Assembly (NCBI GenBank): GCA_964406005.1
Contig: CAYOPZ010000009.1
Coordinates: 27,392 to 91,391 of the forward strand
Source: CAYOPZ01 sp964406005
GTDB lineage: Bacteria > Bacteroidota > Bacteroidia > Bacteroidales > SM23-62
DNA: 64,000 bases
Direction of reading: 5' to 3'
Positions 34,601 to 38,123 of this stretch are shown piece by piece. The notes beneath the pieces are model-generated. The model was not told where the DNA came from and did no database searches. It was given only the letters and a program-made list of their open reading frames with translations. A program made the translations under genes and the position numbers. The stretch's first letter is position 1. Each line of letters starts with the position of its first letter.

Positions 34601-34764
34601 ATCTCTCGGGACAGATGGTTCTCTCGGACAGGGTGCCTGCACTTCAGGGCATTCATACCCTGACCCTGAACGACCTTCCGCCGGGTATGTACATCATCGA
34701 GTTATACGCACCGGGAAGCGGGAAACTGTTCGGAAGAAGCAAGCTGATGATCAATTACCGGTGA
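10606..34764 (+). CDS. Giant T9SS-secreted repeat protein, 8052 residues
   Basis: A single uninterrupted frame of 24,159 bp; by length the product is roughly 0.85 MDa. Residues 1-22 or so form a signal peptide ('MKRYLPLLAFLTALPAG...'). From about residue 27 to 6680 there are 60 tandem units of about 111 residues (see repeat entry). About 6685-7000 holds three Ig-like modules starting with 'GDTITLSIKTD', 'GPRKIGDEIFMLLTADQTG' and 'VVVDDTVTIILETDQPG'. From about 7005 come cysteine-containing surface modules ('EICNGDSTLIRV', 'YCQNLPAFVLTG') and a PKD-like segment ('WQWEFGDAKSG', about 7375). A jelly-roll-like segment starts at 'YYQDFETIPEGW' (about 7530), an Omp28-like segment at 'LTVLEYFTNANSAG' (about 7723), and the last 80 residues are a type A T9SS sorting domain ('LLYPNPAKDRVYLYF', 'LPPGMYIIEL'). 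A surface-anchored adhesin or matrix protein is the best inference. No enzymatic domain was recognised. I saw no cysteine in the repeat part. Confidence 0.9.
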   Translation: MKRYLPLLAFLTALPAGNVFGQNASLEADSVLTEQRLGSRLLSVTLGGGETFPDPGGLTAGDFTLAGFPAGVTIAGAPYTSTDSVVLSLAFDSTDFDADSVNAHIVINNAVLDVSASDLSTDSVTVYHYLETPSAALTPDSVLSEARLDARSLTIDLTEEIFNDHESLAPADFVLIGAPGGTGIESASGISTTRAQINLAFSGPDFDADSVNFAVDIDSAVLVQTETRYLRSSNDTIFAVVEPPTATMTADSVLTEGRLGSRSVSIKLGQDETFFVPGSLAPGDFTPAGFPGGTTINNVDYTSTDSVVLDLAFDRSDFDTDSTNARIVIAASALTTSNSPLATNTDTVFAYIETPVATMTPDDTLKEQGLDDRELMIDLTEERFIDYTTLSVVSFELQGNPTGTSIDSVTGITETQAVLYLGFDGTDFDSDRENFLVRINSSALVQTPGGFLQTGIDTIFAYVEHPQAVLSSDSTLREQRLEDRILTVDLVEEEFTDFGTLDIASFTLTGAPAGTGIDSVTGISPVQASIALSYVGIDFDADSNNFAVIISSDELVQTTAGALTSDSLPILAYIETPLAILTPDSILTEQRLDYRTLRIDLIEEEFGSPAGLQTSDFTLTGAPDTTSIQLITSRSATHVELDLAYDGTDFDTDYENFAVDIASGVLIQTESGFLGTNDTTVFAFIEVPRADLSSDSVLSETNIDLATLTIALTQEQFLNFSSLDPGDFVLVNAPAGLGIDAVTGISKSEVRLELVYTGMDFDDDITDFAVDIDSAVLKQTETRYLRSYNNLTITAYIEQPRASITPDAALTEQGLDNRRLTVDFTEESFTDYTSISNGDFILMGAPPGTGIDSVNGNNATRATIWLSFDGTDFDSDSTHFRIGIINTVLIQTTGGYLVSDSLTITAFDEPPVATMSPDSVLTEQRLDARYLTLTLDQESFINYVTLDPTDFVLVNPAPGMSIEFVGGQNPTTALLYLSHDESDFDQNRNNFAVDISADVLTKTSADYLRTNHDTIFAFVEIPDAVLTADSSVLSEWELDDRTLEINLDQEEFLDYGALTDADFTLVLAPAGLSIDSVIGISRTRIQLELQYAGLDFDLDIPGFAVDITSAVLKQTKTGDLRTNTFPIKAYIEHPAATITPSTELTEYGLDTSSVTVNLTEERFVSHTGLTAGAFTLFGAPPGTSIQSVQGNSPTRATINLAFEGTDFDADSVNFTVEIVSTALVQTESGFLRTDSLTITALVEVPVATLSSDSVLHELSLSKRSLTIDLTQERFASPGILQTGDFTLTGAPAGVGIQLVSANDYQAVLDVQFDGTDFDADSTNLRVEIDSAVLIQTETPVLVSTADTIVAYVENPVATLSADSSELTEQRLDFRTLTIDLTEERFINPVSLDAGDFTLLGAPTGASIQSATVTSRQATLDLQFDGTDFDADSSLRVSIPSAILIQTETGELITDTLIVKAWVENPSAVLTPDSALAEYTLNDRTLTIDLYEEKFRSPQTLSVSDFTLRGAPAGTSIQSLTGKSTTQVEIELQYTGLDFDADSLNFRVEIDSSVLIQTETPVLSTEGDTIFAYVEHPVASMAPDSALREQNLDVNSLTIDLTEESFPDYGSLGTGDFSLVNAPANLDIEDVTGISQTQVRIDLVYTGLDFDNTITDFAVDISNAVLLQTESGWLRSDSLTILAYVETPVSAIVADSAVLNEQRLDHRSLVVSFTEERFYDYTTLDPLNFSLSGAPPGTGIQSVTGDSATRATIELQFDGTDFDADSVNFRLLIDHSELVQTESGSLASNPLTIEAWVENPQAAIVADALMEEYTLDERYLTLTLSEEWFRNYGNLHISDFTLKGAPAGTSIQSVQGNSTNSATINLAFTGKDFDVDSTNFRVEIDSAVLVQTETPVLVSDSLTIQAYLENPLATLSSDSTLMEYNLDRRTLTIDLTEEQFKSYGGLSSGDFTLVNAPQGTSIQSVTGTSVTQVLIELAFDGTDFDDTIPAFRMEIDSSVLIQTETPALTTTLLGISAYVENPVASMTADSTELNEQRLNYRTLIIGFTEERFISYNNLQTSDFILTGNPEGTSIQSIADRSPTGVSLDLQFDGTDFDTPYDMGISIPSDVLVQTESGFLNTNTLPVIPYVEHPVATLSADSSELTEQRLDFRTLTIDLTEERFINPVSLDAGDFTLLGAPTGASIQSATVTSRQATLDLQFDGTDFDADSSLRVSIPSAILIQTETGELITDTLIVKAWVENPSAVLTPDSALAEYTLNDRTLTIDLYEEKFRSPQTLSVSDFTLRGAPAGTSIQSLTGKSTTQVEIELQYTGLDFDADSLNFRVEIDSSVLIQTETPVLSTEGDTIFAYVEHPVASMAPDSALREQNLDVNSLTIDLTEESFPDYGSLGTGDFSLVNAPANLDIEDVTGISQTQVRIDLVYTGLDFDNTITDFAVDISNAVLLQTESGWLRSDSLTILAYVETPVSAIVADSAVLNEQRLDHRSLVVSFTEERFYDYTTLDPLNFSLSGAPPGTGIQSVTGDSATRATIELQFDGTDFDADSVNFRLLIDHSELVQTESGSLASNPLTIEAWVENPQAAIVADALMEEYTLDERYLTLTLSEEWFRNYGNLQAGDFTLAGAPPGTSIESVTGNSPNSATINLAFEWQDFDADSTNFRIEIDSSVLIQTETPALSSDSLTIHAYLENPVATLLQDDIMREYTLDDRVLTINLTDEWFRSFSELAIGDFTLSGAPAGTSIESVTGNDSTRVTIALAFDGTDFDYDSTNFRVLIDSSVLVQTETRYLASTTRTIFAYLENPVAILDADAFLNEQGLDDRILYIDFTEEEFLDHGSLSSSAFTLNNAPAGLTIDSIFNTSPVHAEIALAFSGDFDVNYPNFSVSIDHSVLLQTESGVLTSSVLTILAQTADPVATLAADSTLRELRLGYRTLTIELSQENFNDPGQVDTTDFVLVNAPAGLAIDSVISTDGDTVVTLGLRYTGLDFDTVFTGFAVDITASELRETTSGYLRSTSLNIQPFIENPAAVIIPDSAMKEYNLDQQGLTLNLIQERFYDQDAISVSDFSLSGAPDGTSIESVTGISLTRAVIDLAYDGIDFDDDITDFTVNIDQGILVQTQADSLVSSVLGIEAYVEHPVAEITEDQPLYELTLDDRSLTIVLTEEIFTDYDTIAVNDFSLAFAPAGLTIEGVTGISPTEAVVDLAFDGTDFDNDYTSMVLLILKDILIQTETPSLFSSSVSVTAYQENPSATLESDSALLEERLDFRSLTIDLDEEEFNNYLGLNPSGFSLSGAPAGLLIEDVQGLSDTTARIDLQFIETDFDADSLNFAVDINSPVLKQTGSGALRTSSIPVLAFIENPSAGITPDAMLNEYGLGDRYLTLDLFEERFNDYTNIPAANFTLRGAPLGTGIESVAGTGPKQAVILLSFDATDFDADSLNFAVAVSSPVLFQTSSGSLVSDSLTVHSYLENPVAALSPDTALMEYNLDGRSLTIDLTEEEFPDPGGLQTSDFSLVNPPQGLSILSVTGNDPYQATIDLRYTGLDFDDDITDFHVDIDSSVLKQTTVGHLSTNDTLIDAYVENPSASLIPDSTLSEYSLDSRSLTINLTEEKFLNYSTLNSSNFSLVNATPGLTIESVTGSSDTSAVIELRFTGLDFDSDITDFRVNINAPVLIQTTSGVLATSGDTLHAYVENPVAVLDADSSMHEYSLGSRTLFINLTEESFTDYTGLQTTDFLLVNQPAGLTIQSVGGISPTRVDLDLQYTGIDIDDDIIDFAVDINAAELVQTASGFLRTDTLFIDAYLENPSASITPDQPLGEQNLNGRQLTLDLTEEQFINYQTIGLAGFSLSGAPSGTNIQSVTGTSSTQAQIILSYVGIDFDDDSSNFTVNIDNSILVQTGSGFLASATITISAYVEIPEASIAPDIPLEEYNLDDRSLTLNFTEEEFTNYSSLQASGFSLLGAPPGTSIQSVEGTSPTEAQIELSFNGTDFDSTYSDFAVSIASGMLIQTESGSLVSSSLPVLAYVETPVATLSSDSALREQGLDSRVLSISFSEEEFVNYQGLGPAGFSLHGAPAGLSIQSVTGISATEADIDLRFIETDFDQDSNNFAVDISSSLLIQTTSGTLRTSSLPVIAFNENPEAFITADDSLEEYTLDQRYLDLVLSEEHFINYAGLNTSSFSLTGAPAGAGIQSVTGTSPTSARLYLTFDGTDFDSDLHNFAVSIAQEALFQTTSGSLVSNALTVYAYEENPVAALSPDIPLQEANLDGRTLTIDLTEENFLNYGSLQTTDFSLVNPPPNLVIQSVASDNPYQAILGLRYTGTDFDNDIPDFGVDIHASVLKQTGSGVLTTNGILIDAYTETPVADLSADSVLHELELDKRQLTIDLTEERFVDYTGLNSSNFTLVNAVPGLTIESVTGLSQTSAEINLRFTDIDYDTDVNNFYVRISASVLIQTISGYLSTSQDTLFAYDEVPAISISPDSTLRERFLGNRVLTLDLLDYESFVDYTDLQTGDFSLVNAPAGLSVQSVAGQSPTRAVLDLQYTGLDFDTDYSDFRVNISSFILVQTETPVLQSPPLTIYHYLEHPEAALSSDEDIFESNIDGRVLTIDLTEENFLNYQTLQNSDFILQNAPPDLSVQSVEGQSSIQAEVVLRYTGLDFDGDYPDFAVAILASELIQTGSGTLVSSPLLIDGYDEVPVAHLSSDSILRERNLDLRYLTIDLQEESFHDYTSLFKADFSLVNIPAGLSIQSVSGTSPVRARVNLQFNGTDFDTTITDFHLDISSSALIQTTSGQLGSDTLDIIAYVEVPDATLSADSALTEGRLGSRILTIDFHDEAFVNYTSLQVSDFNLVNAPPGLSIAGVTGQSEFSADLELYFDRTDFDADFSDFAIDIDAEALIQTTTGYLRTSAEPILAYVEVPSASIEEDAALTEYSLGDRYLTLTLDDEEFLNHANLDKADFDPVNGPAGLAIESVTGMNPHVARIDLEYTGLDFDNLIEDFNLTISNTILKQTGSGVLRSDSLSIIPYVEIPVAQMTSDQPLEETTLDERTLYIDLTEENFLDYTGILETDFTLLNGPPGLTIDTVIGNSPVTASIVLAFDGTDFDVAYTNFRVRIDTSVLLQSNTSNLVTNSLNIIARSENPRLNIDKDSTLAEHSLSQRYLTLQLSEETFTDYGTLATGDFSLVNAPGGLFIEQVTGISSTEARIDLEFDYQDIDVNYSNFRVLIAQDVLIQSQTDLISANALEITAYVESPASYLTPDLPLNEENLDGRTLNLDLVEEEFIDYGTLATGNFSLANAPTGLSINSVTGISPTEADLVLRYTGIDFDDTIFNFAVNTSPFVLVQTSSSNLVSSLQTISAIVEYPVATLVYDSVLAEYSLDERVLTINLADEQFVDYTSLQVSNFTLVNAPPGLTIESVEGINSLQAEISLAHDGSDFDSDIDDFHILIPSGLLIQTESGSLATTMLDIDAYVESPVAILAEDDVLAEYTLDERFLTLTLSEERFIDYTSVGINDFDLVNEPGGLEIESVAGLSPTQARINLQFDQSDFDANIPNFHIEIQYDVLFQTTSGVLASSNLTVFAYDEQPVATLTPDATLTEQTLDDRELTITLTEEEFNDYTGLAPAHFGLVNAPAGLTMESVTGISPYEVLILLQFDGTDFEENILDFRVNIANTVLKQTTTGVLASSPRIILAYTEIPVAELTEDAPLTEQTLDLRSLTIDLSDDYFPDPGGLQTGDFVLANAPAGLTIESVTGTSDTTAVIELQFVETDFDSDIPNFAVDISHTVLFQTTAGFLRSSPLNIQAYVESPVAILTADTALYEQGLGDRILEINLQEEKFIDYTSLSPVYFTLVNAPQGLNVLQVRGLSDTYAELDLLYDQTDFDTSIPDMYIDISQAILVQTTSGTLETSTLPVQAFVENPSATLTADPVLAEETLDNQSIEINLAEEQFLNYTSLEVTDFSLHNQPAGLGIESISVFGPTRVIINLQFDETDFDADSNNFHVSIRNEVLKQSGSDLPTNDISVFAFVENPSATVAPDAALTEYTLNSRYLTLDLFEEEFLDFTDLDTNDFILNNAPEGLAVESVTGIADTRARLDLVYTGIDFDTAINDFSVSVVNAVLKQTGAGVLGSNQLTILPYVESPVAVLVPDQALEEKTLDGRLLDIDLSEEEFTDYTGLQVSDFSLVNAPQGLSIDLVAGTSPVHAEIGLAFDGTDFDNHFTNFHVMISPGVLIQSPPNDLHTNNVTITPYFEIPEAYMEADAPLMEYQLDGRFLTIHLTEEEFVDYSALTQADFILNNEPAGLSIESVTGIDSANASLALAFSYLDFDSDISDFSVTILRDALIQSTITDLLTNNIPVQAYVEMPELRLSPDSVMHEFTLDRRLLTLALTEDEFIDPPSLVNSDFNLINSPPGLVIEGLNPLDSISVELLLAYDGSDFDNDFNLFRVAIDKDVLLQSTVSDLVSNDTIIYSYTEVPVLTISGDSLLHESTLDRRSLYLKLDEERFLDYTGLSTSSFQLINGPPGLSIESISGVRPDSAVMDLAFDETDFDSQYPDLTVIINRNILFQSTAANLVSQNTLTVYPKGENPVAVISSDSILTEYRLDARYLELTLSEEEFIGESYVTPARFTLVNAPPGLSIESVQYFDSRYVIAQLAFDGTDFDESISDFSISINKDILVQSPADLSTNELFILYDLEPVIRLVSIPNDTMKVGDTITLSIKTDSDLGNLFTLHSGAVGSFPLTDLQRIADTAYTALFHVSEGGMNYMAAQDIPVSSLRLYNGQIPGNTFNASLVQDNDLLDANSPVIESVVAFSSGPRKIGDEIFMLLTADQTGYAFTPGSHVNGVPFSSPAISISSIGTGNYNLSYTVEEGDPDVSEGGLGLEIVARDVAGNFSLPFTAISPNDLSIDGSRPLITRAWVSSADSNVVVDDTVTIILETDQPGYVPAENTRINNVGITSPNLDFEDLSDGTYRFTYTVSDDDESVSKGNLAVNFTLIDSYGNVSPGFSSLDPNNITILTSKPTAAITGSTEICNGDSTLIRVSLGGFSPWEFVLSDGNSSVIISDYRETVYETWVQPEFSASYTVPSLSDSTGNTNNGFGHADITVHPLPSVEITNLGNVYDVQGIPIELESDPPGGVYTGPGILPGPPAVFEPSVAGTEGSPHEILYTYTDGYGCVNTDTAVVYVIQATGTIEFEKPVACFNDTSFIITGSNAGNSTGSLSVEPLVDGAFTDLGDNTALLIPSYYGISSDLSLNVIYTYIDTSGVEFSIQKPLLIQHLDDAVISPVDPAAYCQNLPAFVLTGNYPGSGIFTGTGVTGSEGTGFGFDPGQAHTGSNHIVYSYESAQNCRVADSVDLTVYEIPEAGFSIADPCIPESGGTVHFHNQSYTGSSSQENWQWEFGDAKSGIDNFSTLGDPSHFYEETGTAEVSLIVTIDHGCSDTLRKEIARYALPEADFAWNSNCISPDPVVLEGREVLFNGDRVAERTWEFREGGNVYIHPDSSSILSYVFTETGTVDISYRIATQQGCADSVEKEVLFSPTYTLADADYYQDFETIPEGWSSGAGSPGQNSWIFGDITGTGFPYNAASGTKAWHTEIPSPKQVESSWVLTPCFDFTGYDRPMVSLNVKRSLDRDRDGAVLQYTLDNGKTWINVGAVDDGGQNWYNSNRITTGPGGQGTGWTGEIVFKEDTEWHTAAHGIDGLKDEKEVRFRIAFGSSGDNALANDGIAFDDFEIKKRSRLTVLEYFTNANSAGTVNTDLTVGEITDTLPEDAIGIQYHTSYPSADAFNLENPVPASTRGLYYGTSSVPYAVLDGGIYDDFLEYERTYDFKTRSPSVEDISARALSAPDFGIDISIDDLYPSLVLNVRLTALRNMAERDLTLHTLVVEKMISGRTDAGTNGVTEFRNVARKMLPDASGTSLVQAWTKGETETVPLSWNAVSSFISKDEMAIVCFLQDEDTKEILQAATARDTTSTGTWAQGEPVPDAMLLYPNPAKDRVYLYFEQPPTEPLNLRMFDLSGQMVLSDRVPALQGIHTLTLNDLPPGMYIIELYAPGSGKLFGRSKLMINYR
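14689..16103 (+). repeat. 1,415-bp perfect internal duplication, copy 1
   Basis: By eye this block is identical at the DNA level to 17020-18434. It spans the end of one linker through about four and a quarter repeat units (units 13 to 17). Upstream of 14689 and downstream of 16103 the two regions diverge at once to the usual level seen between units. Confidence 0.88.
17020..18434 (+). repeat. 1,415-bp perfect internal duplication, copy 2
   Basis: Second copy of 14689-16103, offset by 2,331 bp, which is exactly 777 codons or seven units of 111. It covers units 20 to 24. The intervening 916 bases (units 17 part to 19) are not duplicated elsewhere in the window. Confidence 0.88.
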
Positions 34765-34776
34765 CAGGCAGCAGTT

Positions 34777-35208
34777 TCACTGAAGGAACCTGGCAACTGC
34801 CGGATATAAGATACAGGCCACGCAAATATTGAAAAAGCTTTCCAGCAGGGTGAAAAAGGCCAGCGTGCCTGCCAGCGCATAAGCCGCGCCGTGCAGACCC
34901 GTAAAATAAAACAATCCTGCCGTGAGGCTGAGCAGGAACCCCACATTTGCGGCAAACAGCTTCGGACCGGCATTTATGCTTATTCTCTTCAATCCGAGAA
35001 CGCCTGTCGTCAAATGGCTTATCCTGGAAATGAAACTGAACCGTCCTCTAATGATCCTTCGCAGTAAGAAATCTGCCGCGGCCAGGAATATGATCCACTT
35101 AAACGGTGTCAACAGGAAACCCAGGATAATCACGAGTGTAAGCAACGCATTCAAACGTGCAGTATTCTCATCGGTATATTTTTCCGAGATCGGACATATC
35201 AAACTCAT
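34777..35208 (-). CDS. DUF4395 family membrane protein
   Basis: 143 residues starting 'MSLICPISEKYTDENTARLNA', the typical N-terminus of DUF4395 proteins (Cys-Pro followed by a conserved 'RLNA'). Four hydrophobic stretches follow at about residues 22-48, 83-100, 102-122 and 122-138. The function is unknown. In other bacteria such proteins are small integral membrane proteins, sometimes near thioredoxin-like genes. It is convergent with the giant gene, with only 12 bases between the two stops. Confidence 0.75.
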   Translation of the reverse strand: MSLICPISEKYTDENTARLNALLTLVIILGFLLTPFKWIIFLAAADFLLRRIIRGRFSFISRISHLTTGVLGLKRISINAGPKLFAANVGFLLSLTAGLFYFTGLHGAAYALAGTLAFFTLLESFFNICVACILYPAVARFLQ

Positions 35209-35294
35209 TTCAATAAATTTTAGATATAAAACATATTCGCATTGATTCTCAATAAGTTATTTATAATACTATAAATACTATAACTTTAGTAGTA

Positions 35295-35302
35295 CAAATA
35301 TA
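35295..35302 (-). promoter_or_regulatory. Candidate -7 element before DUF4395 gene
   Basis: On the minus strand this reads TATATTTG, an exact match to TAnnTTTG. It lies about 87 bases before the DUF4395 start, in a very AT-rich gap (35209-35317). It would give a long leader. Confidence 0.35.
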
Positions 35303-35317
35303 TAAAAAATTTTTGAA

Positions 35318-36187
35318 TCAGATCTCCTTGTAGTTCCGGTATTCGAAGAGGCGCCTGCCGGTGCGCCGCTCGATCCAGTAAAGGACACGGTCGGCAGGCC
35401 TGAATCTTTTTTTATTTTCATCCAGTTCCACCTTCCAGTCCTGATGTCTGACCCTTTCCTGCATCACGGCAGGGTGTTCCCCGTCAAAAGGTGTAATGGA
35501 TTCCACGTTTGAAAAATCATAAAGCATGGTATGGTTCAGGTTGCGCTCCACCCATTCCTCCTTATGATAAAACTTATTAAAGTTAACGTGTTTCGCCTGC
35601 ATGATATCGGGGGGCCGGACCCACCCGTAGTGGTACATGGTGGCATGCACAGGCTTGACCATGAGTTTCCGGCTGCGGATCCTGAATCCCTGCGCATCCT
35701 TGTATGAACGGATATGCTTGTCGTTCCGGACAATCCTGATCTCTTTCCGGTACCAGGAACGGGAGTCGGCATTATAGTCATAGCTTCCGTAAAAATGCCT
35801 GTAATCAAACAGAAGTCCCTCGACCCTCGGATGTTCCAGCCACTCCTGCATGGCACCGGTTACAGCGGTATGGTATTTCTCATGCAAAACCTCATCGGCC
35901 TGAATGTAAAATGCCCAGTCGAAATCTTCAGGGATCCTTTTAAAAACCTTATTGGTCTCCTCGGAGAGAACCTCTCCGTTCCTTTTGTCCCGCTCATCCC
36001 AGACAGATTCGAAGATCTCGATTTTATCCGACGGGATTGAACGGATCAGGTCAAGTGTACTGTCCTCCGAATTGCCTACACTAATAATAAACCTGTCACA
36101 AACAGGCAGGATGGATTGAATGGACTCTACCACAGGGTAGGAGAACTTCACTGCATTCCGGATGAAACTGAATCCGCAAACCTTCAT
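35318..36187 (-). CDS. Family 2-like glycosyltransferase
   Basis: 289 residues from the ATG at 36187. A longer frame begins at 36250, but its first 21 residues do not fit the fold and the family start 'MKVCGFSFIRNAVKF' is here. The N-terminal part has a nucleotide-sugar binding fold: 'FIISVGNSEDSTLDLI' followed by 'WAFYIQADEVLHEKYH', in which 'QADE' takes the place of the usual DxD metal-binding motif. It resembles soluble family 2 transferases that act in glycan or lipopolysaccharide assembly. Neither donor nor acceptor can be told. It lies downstream of the MsbA-like exporter gene on the same strand, with an 87-base gap, so a role in envelope glycan synthesis is plausible. Confidence 0.75.
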   Translation of the reverse strand: MKVCGFSFIRNAVKFSYPVVESIQSILPVCDRFIISVGNSEDSTLDLIRSIPSDKIEIFESVWDERDKRNGEVLSEETNKVFKRIPEDFDWAFYIQADEVLHEKYHTAVTGAMQEWLEHPRVEGLLFDYRHFYGSYDYNADSRSWYRKEIRIVRNDKHIRSYKDAQGFRIRSRKLMVKPVHATMYHYGWVRPPDIMQAKHVNFNKFYHKEEWVERNLNHTMLYDFSNVESITPFDGEHPAVMQERVRHQDWKVELDENKKRFRPADRVLYWIERRTGRRLFEYRNYKEI

Positions 36188-36274
36188 ATTACGCCGGGTA
36201 TGATTTTTCTTTGCCGGTCCCGGGAACAGGGACAATACTAAAGTTAACAAATTTTAATAGAACAGCCAAGAACC

Positions 36275-38092
36275 TTAGAACATCTGAAGCATATGGTATC
36301 TGGCATATACGCCATTCACCTTCAGTAATTCTTCGTGGTTTCCCCTTTCTACGATTTCACCATCCTCGAGTACACATATTTCATCCGCATGCTTGACCGT
36401 AGAAAGCCTGTGTGCAATCACAATGGAAGTCCGGTTCTTCATCAGGTTCTCAATGGCTTCCTGTACATATATTTCAGACTCCGTATCCAGCGAAGAGGTT
36501 GCTTCATCCAGGATTAAAATGGGAGGATTTTTTAAAAGCGCCCTTGCAATGCTGATCCGTTGCCGCTGTCCCCCGGACATTTTGCTGCCGGCATCCCCGA
36601 CATTGGAACCATATCCCCCCGGCGTGTCTATGATGAATTCATGGGCATGGGCAATCTTTGCAACCCTTATTACTTCCTCCTGATCAACCCTTTCCAGTCC
36701 GAATGCAATATTGTTGAAGAACGAATCATTGAATAAAATGGACTCCTGGCTCACGATCCCCATGAGGTTCCGCAGGTCTGCAATCCGGTAATCGTTAATC
36801 GGTATGCCGTTGATCAGGATGGTCCCGGATAAGGGATCAATGAACCTTGGCAGCAGGTCGACCATGGTCGATTTCCCGGATCCCGATTTCCCGACGATTG
36901 CCACAGTTTTTCCCTTCTTAATGGTAAGGTTGATGTTTTTCAGTACCGGTTCCGTATCATAGGCAAAGGATACGTCACGGTATTCGATGGAGGTTTCAAA
37001 ATCCTTTACGGGGATTGCATCCGGCCCGTCCTTGATACGGATCTCCGTATCAAGTATTTTGTCTATCCGTTCCAGGGCAGCCATTCCCTTCTGTATGTTG
37101 TAGTAACCTGTTGAAAATGCCTTTGCCGGTGTAATGATCTGCGAGAATACGACCAGATATGCAATGAAGGCTTCGGAAGACAGGGAAGAGGTCTGGTTCA
37201 GCACGATCGTTCCCCCGGCATACATCAGCACCATCATCACCACTGTGCCCAGGAACTCGCTTAAGGGGGAGGCCAGAAACCTCCGGCGGTATACCTTGAT
37301 CACAGTGTCGGTAAAAGACTGGTTATTCTGTGAAAATTTCTCCGCTATTTTCTTTTCCGCGTTAAAGGCCTTTACAATCCTGATCCCGCTGAGGGTTTCT
37401 TCCAGGATGGACAGTATGGTCCCCTGCTGGTTCTGGGCCCTCAGGGACTTCTTTCTCAGGCTTTTCCCTATCCTGCCTATAAAGTATCCGCTTATGGGAA
37501 GCAAAACCAGTGCGAAAAGAGTGAGCTGAAAGCTGATAATGAACATCGAAACAAGGAAAATGACAATGGTAACAGGTTCCCTGAAAATCATTTCAAGGGA
37601 ACTCATAACGGAAACCTCCACTTCATTGACGTCCATACCGGCACGTGAGATCACGTCTCCCTTGCGTGATTCGGAAAAGAAAGACAGCGGAAGTCTCAGT
37701 ATCTTCCTGTATACCATATTCCTGAGGTCCTTCACAACACCGACCCTGACCGGCGTGATATGGTAATCGGCCAGAAATTTGAAACCCGTTTTTAAAACCG
37801 CCATTGCGACCACCAGGAAGCTGACCAGCATCAATGCCCGGCCCTCTCCCTGCTGGATGATGATCCTGCTCAGCATGAAATTAAAGTTCTGCTTAAGGCT
37901 TTCCGCGTTCAGGGAAAACGGAACGGTACCGGTAACCAGTTCCTGGGTCTTGAAGAGTATCCTCAGGAAAGGAATGGCCATCATGAATGAAAACAGGGCG
38001 AAAAAAGCAGACAGTATGTTGAACAGTACATTCAGTACCGCGTAGTACCAGTAGGGTTTGACCAAGCCTACAATTTTCAGGAATCGCTTCAT
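36275..38092 (-). CDS. MsbA-like ABC exporter (fused permease and ATPase)
   Basis: 605 residues. The N-terminal half has six membrane helices of the ABC transporter type 1 fold (to about residue 330). The C-terminal ATPase has Walker A 'VGKSGSGKST', the signature 'MSGGQRQR', Walker B 'ILILDEATSSLD' and the switch His in 'VIAHRLST'. Such half-size exporters act as homodimers in the inner membrane; MsbA flips lipid A core, while others export lipids or drugs. Bacteroidota carry several paralogues, so the substrate is uncertain. The gene follows purB by 31 bases on the same strand, and a glycosyltransferase gene follows it. Confidence 0.88.
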   Translation of the reverse strand: MKRFLKIVGLVKPYWYYAVLNVLFNILSAFFALFSFMMAIPFLRILFKTQELVTGTVPFSLNAESLKQNFNFMLSRIIIQQGEGRALMLVSFLVVAMAVLKTGFKFLADYHITPVRVGVVKDLRNMVYRKILRLPLSFFSESRKGDVISRAGMDVNEVEVSVMSSLEMIFREPVTIVIFLVSMFIISFQLTLFALVLLPISGYFIGRIGKSLRKKSLRAQNQQGTILSILEETLSGIRIVKAFNAEKKIAEKFSQNNQSFTDTVIKVYRRRFLASPLSEFLGTVVMMVLMYAGGTIVLNQTSSLSSEAFIAYLVVFSQIITPAKAFSTGYYNIQKGMAALERIDKILDTEIRIKDGPDAIPVKDFETSIEYRDVSFAYDTEPVLKNINLTIKKGKTVAIVGKSGSGKSTMVDLLPRFIDPLSGTILINGIPINDYRIADLRNLMGIVSQESILFNDSFFNNIAFGLERVDQEEVIRVAKIAHAHEFIIDTPGGYGSNVGDAGSKMSGGQRQRISIARALLKNPPILILDEATSSLDTESEIYVQEAIENLMKNRTSIVIAHRLSTVKHADEICVLEDGEIVERGNHEELLKVNGVYARYHMLQMF

Positions 38093-38123
38093 CCTGTGCA
38101 GCTGGATTTAATGGTTTTAAGTT

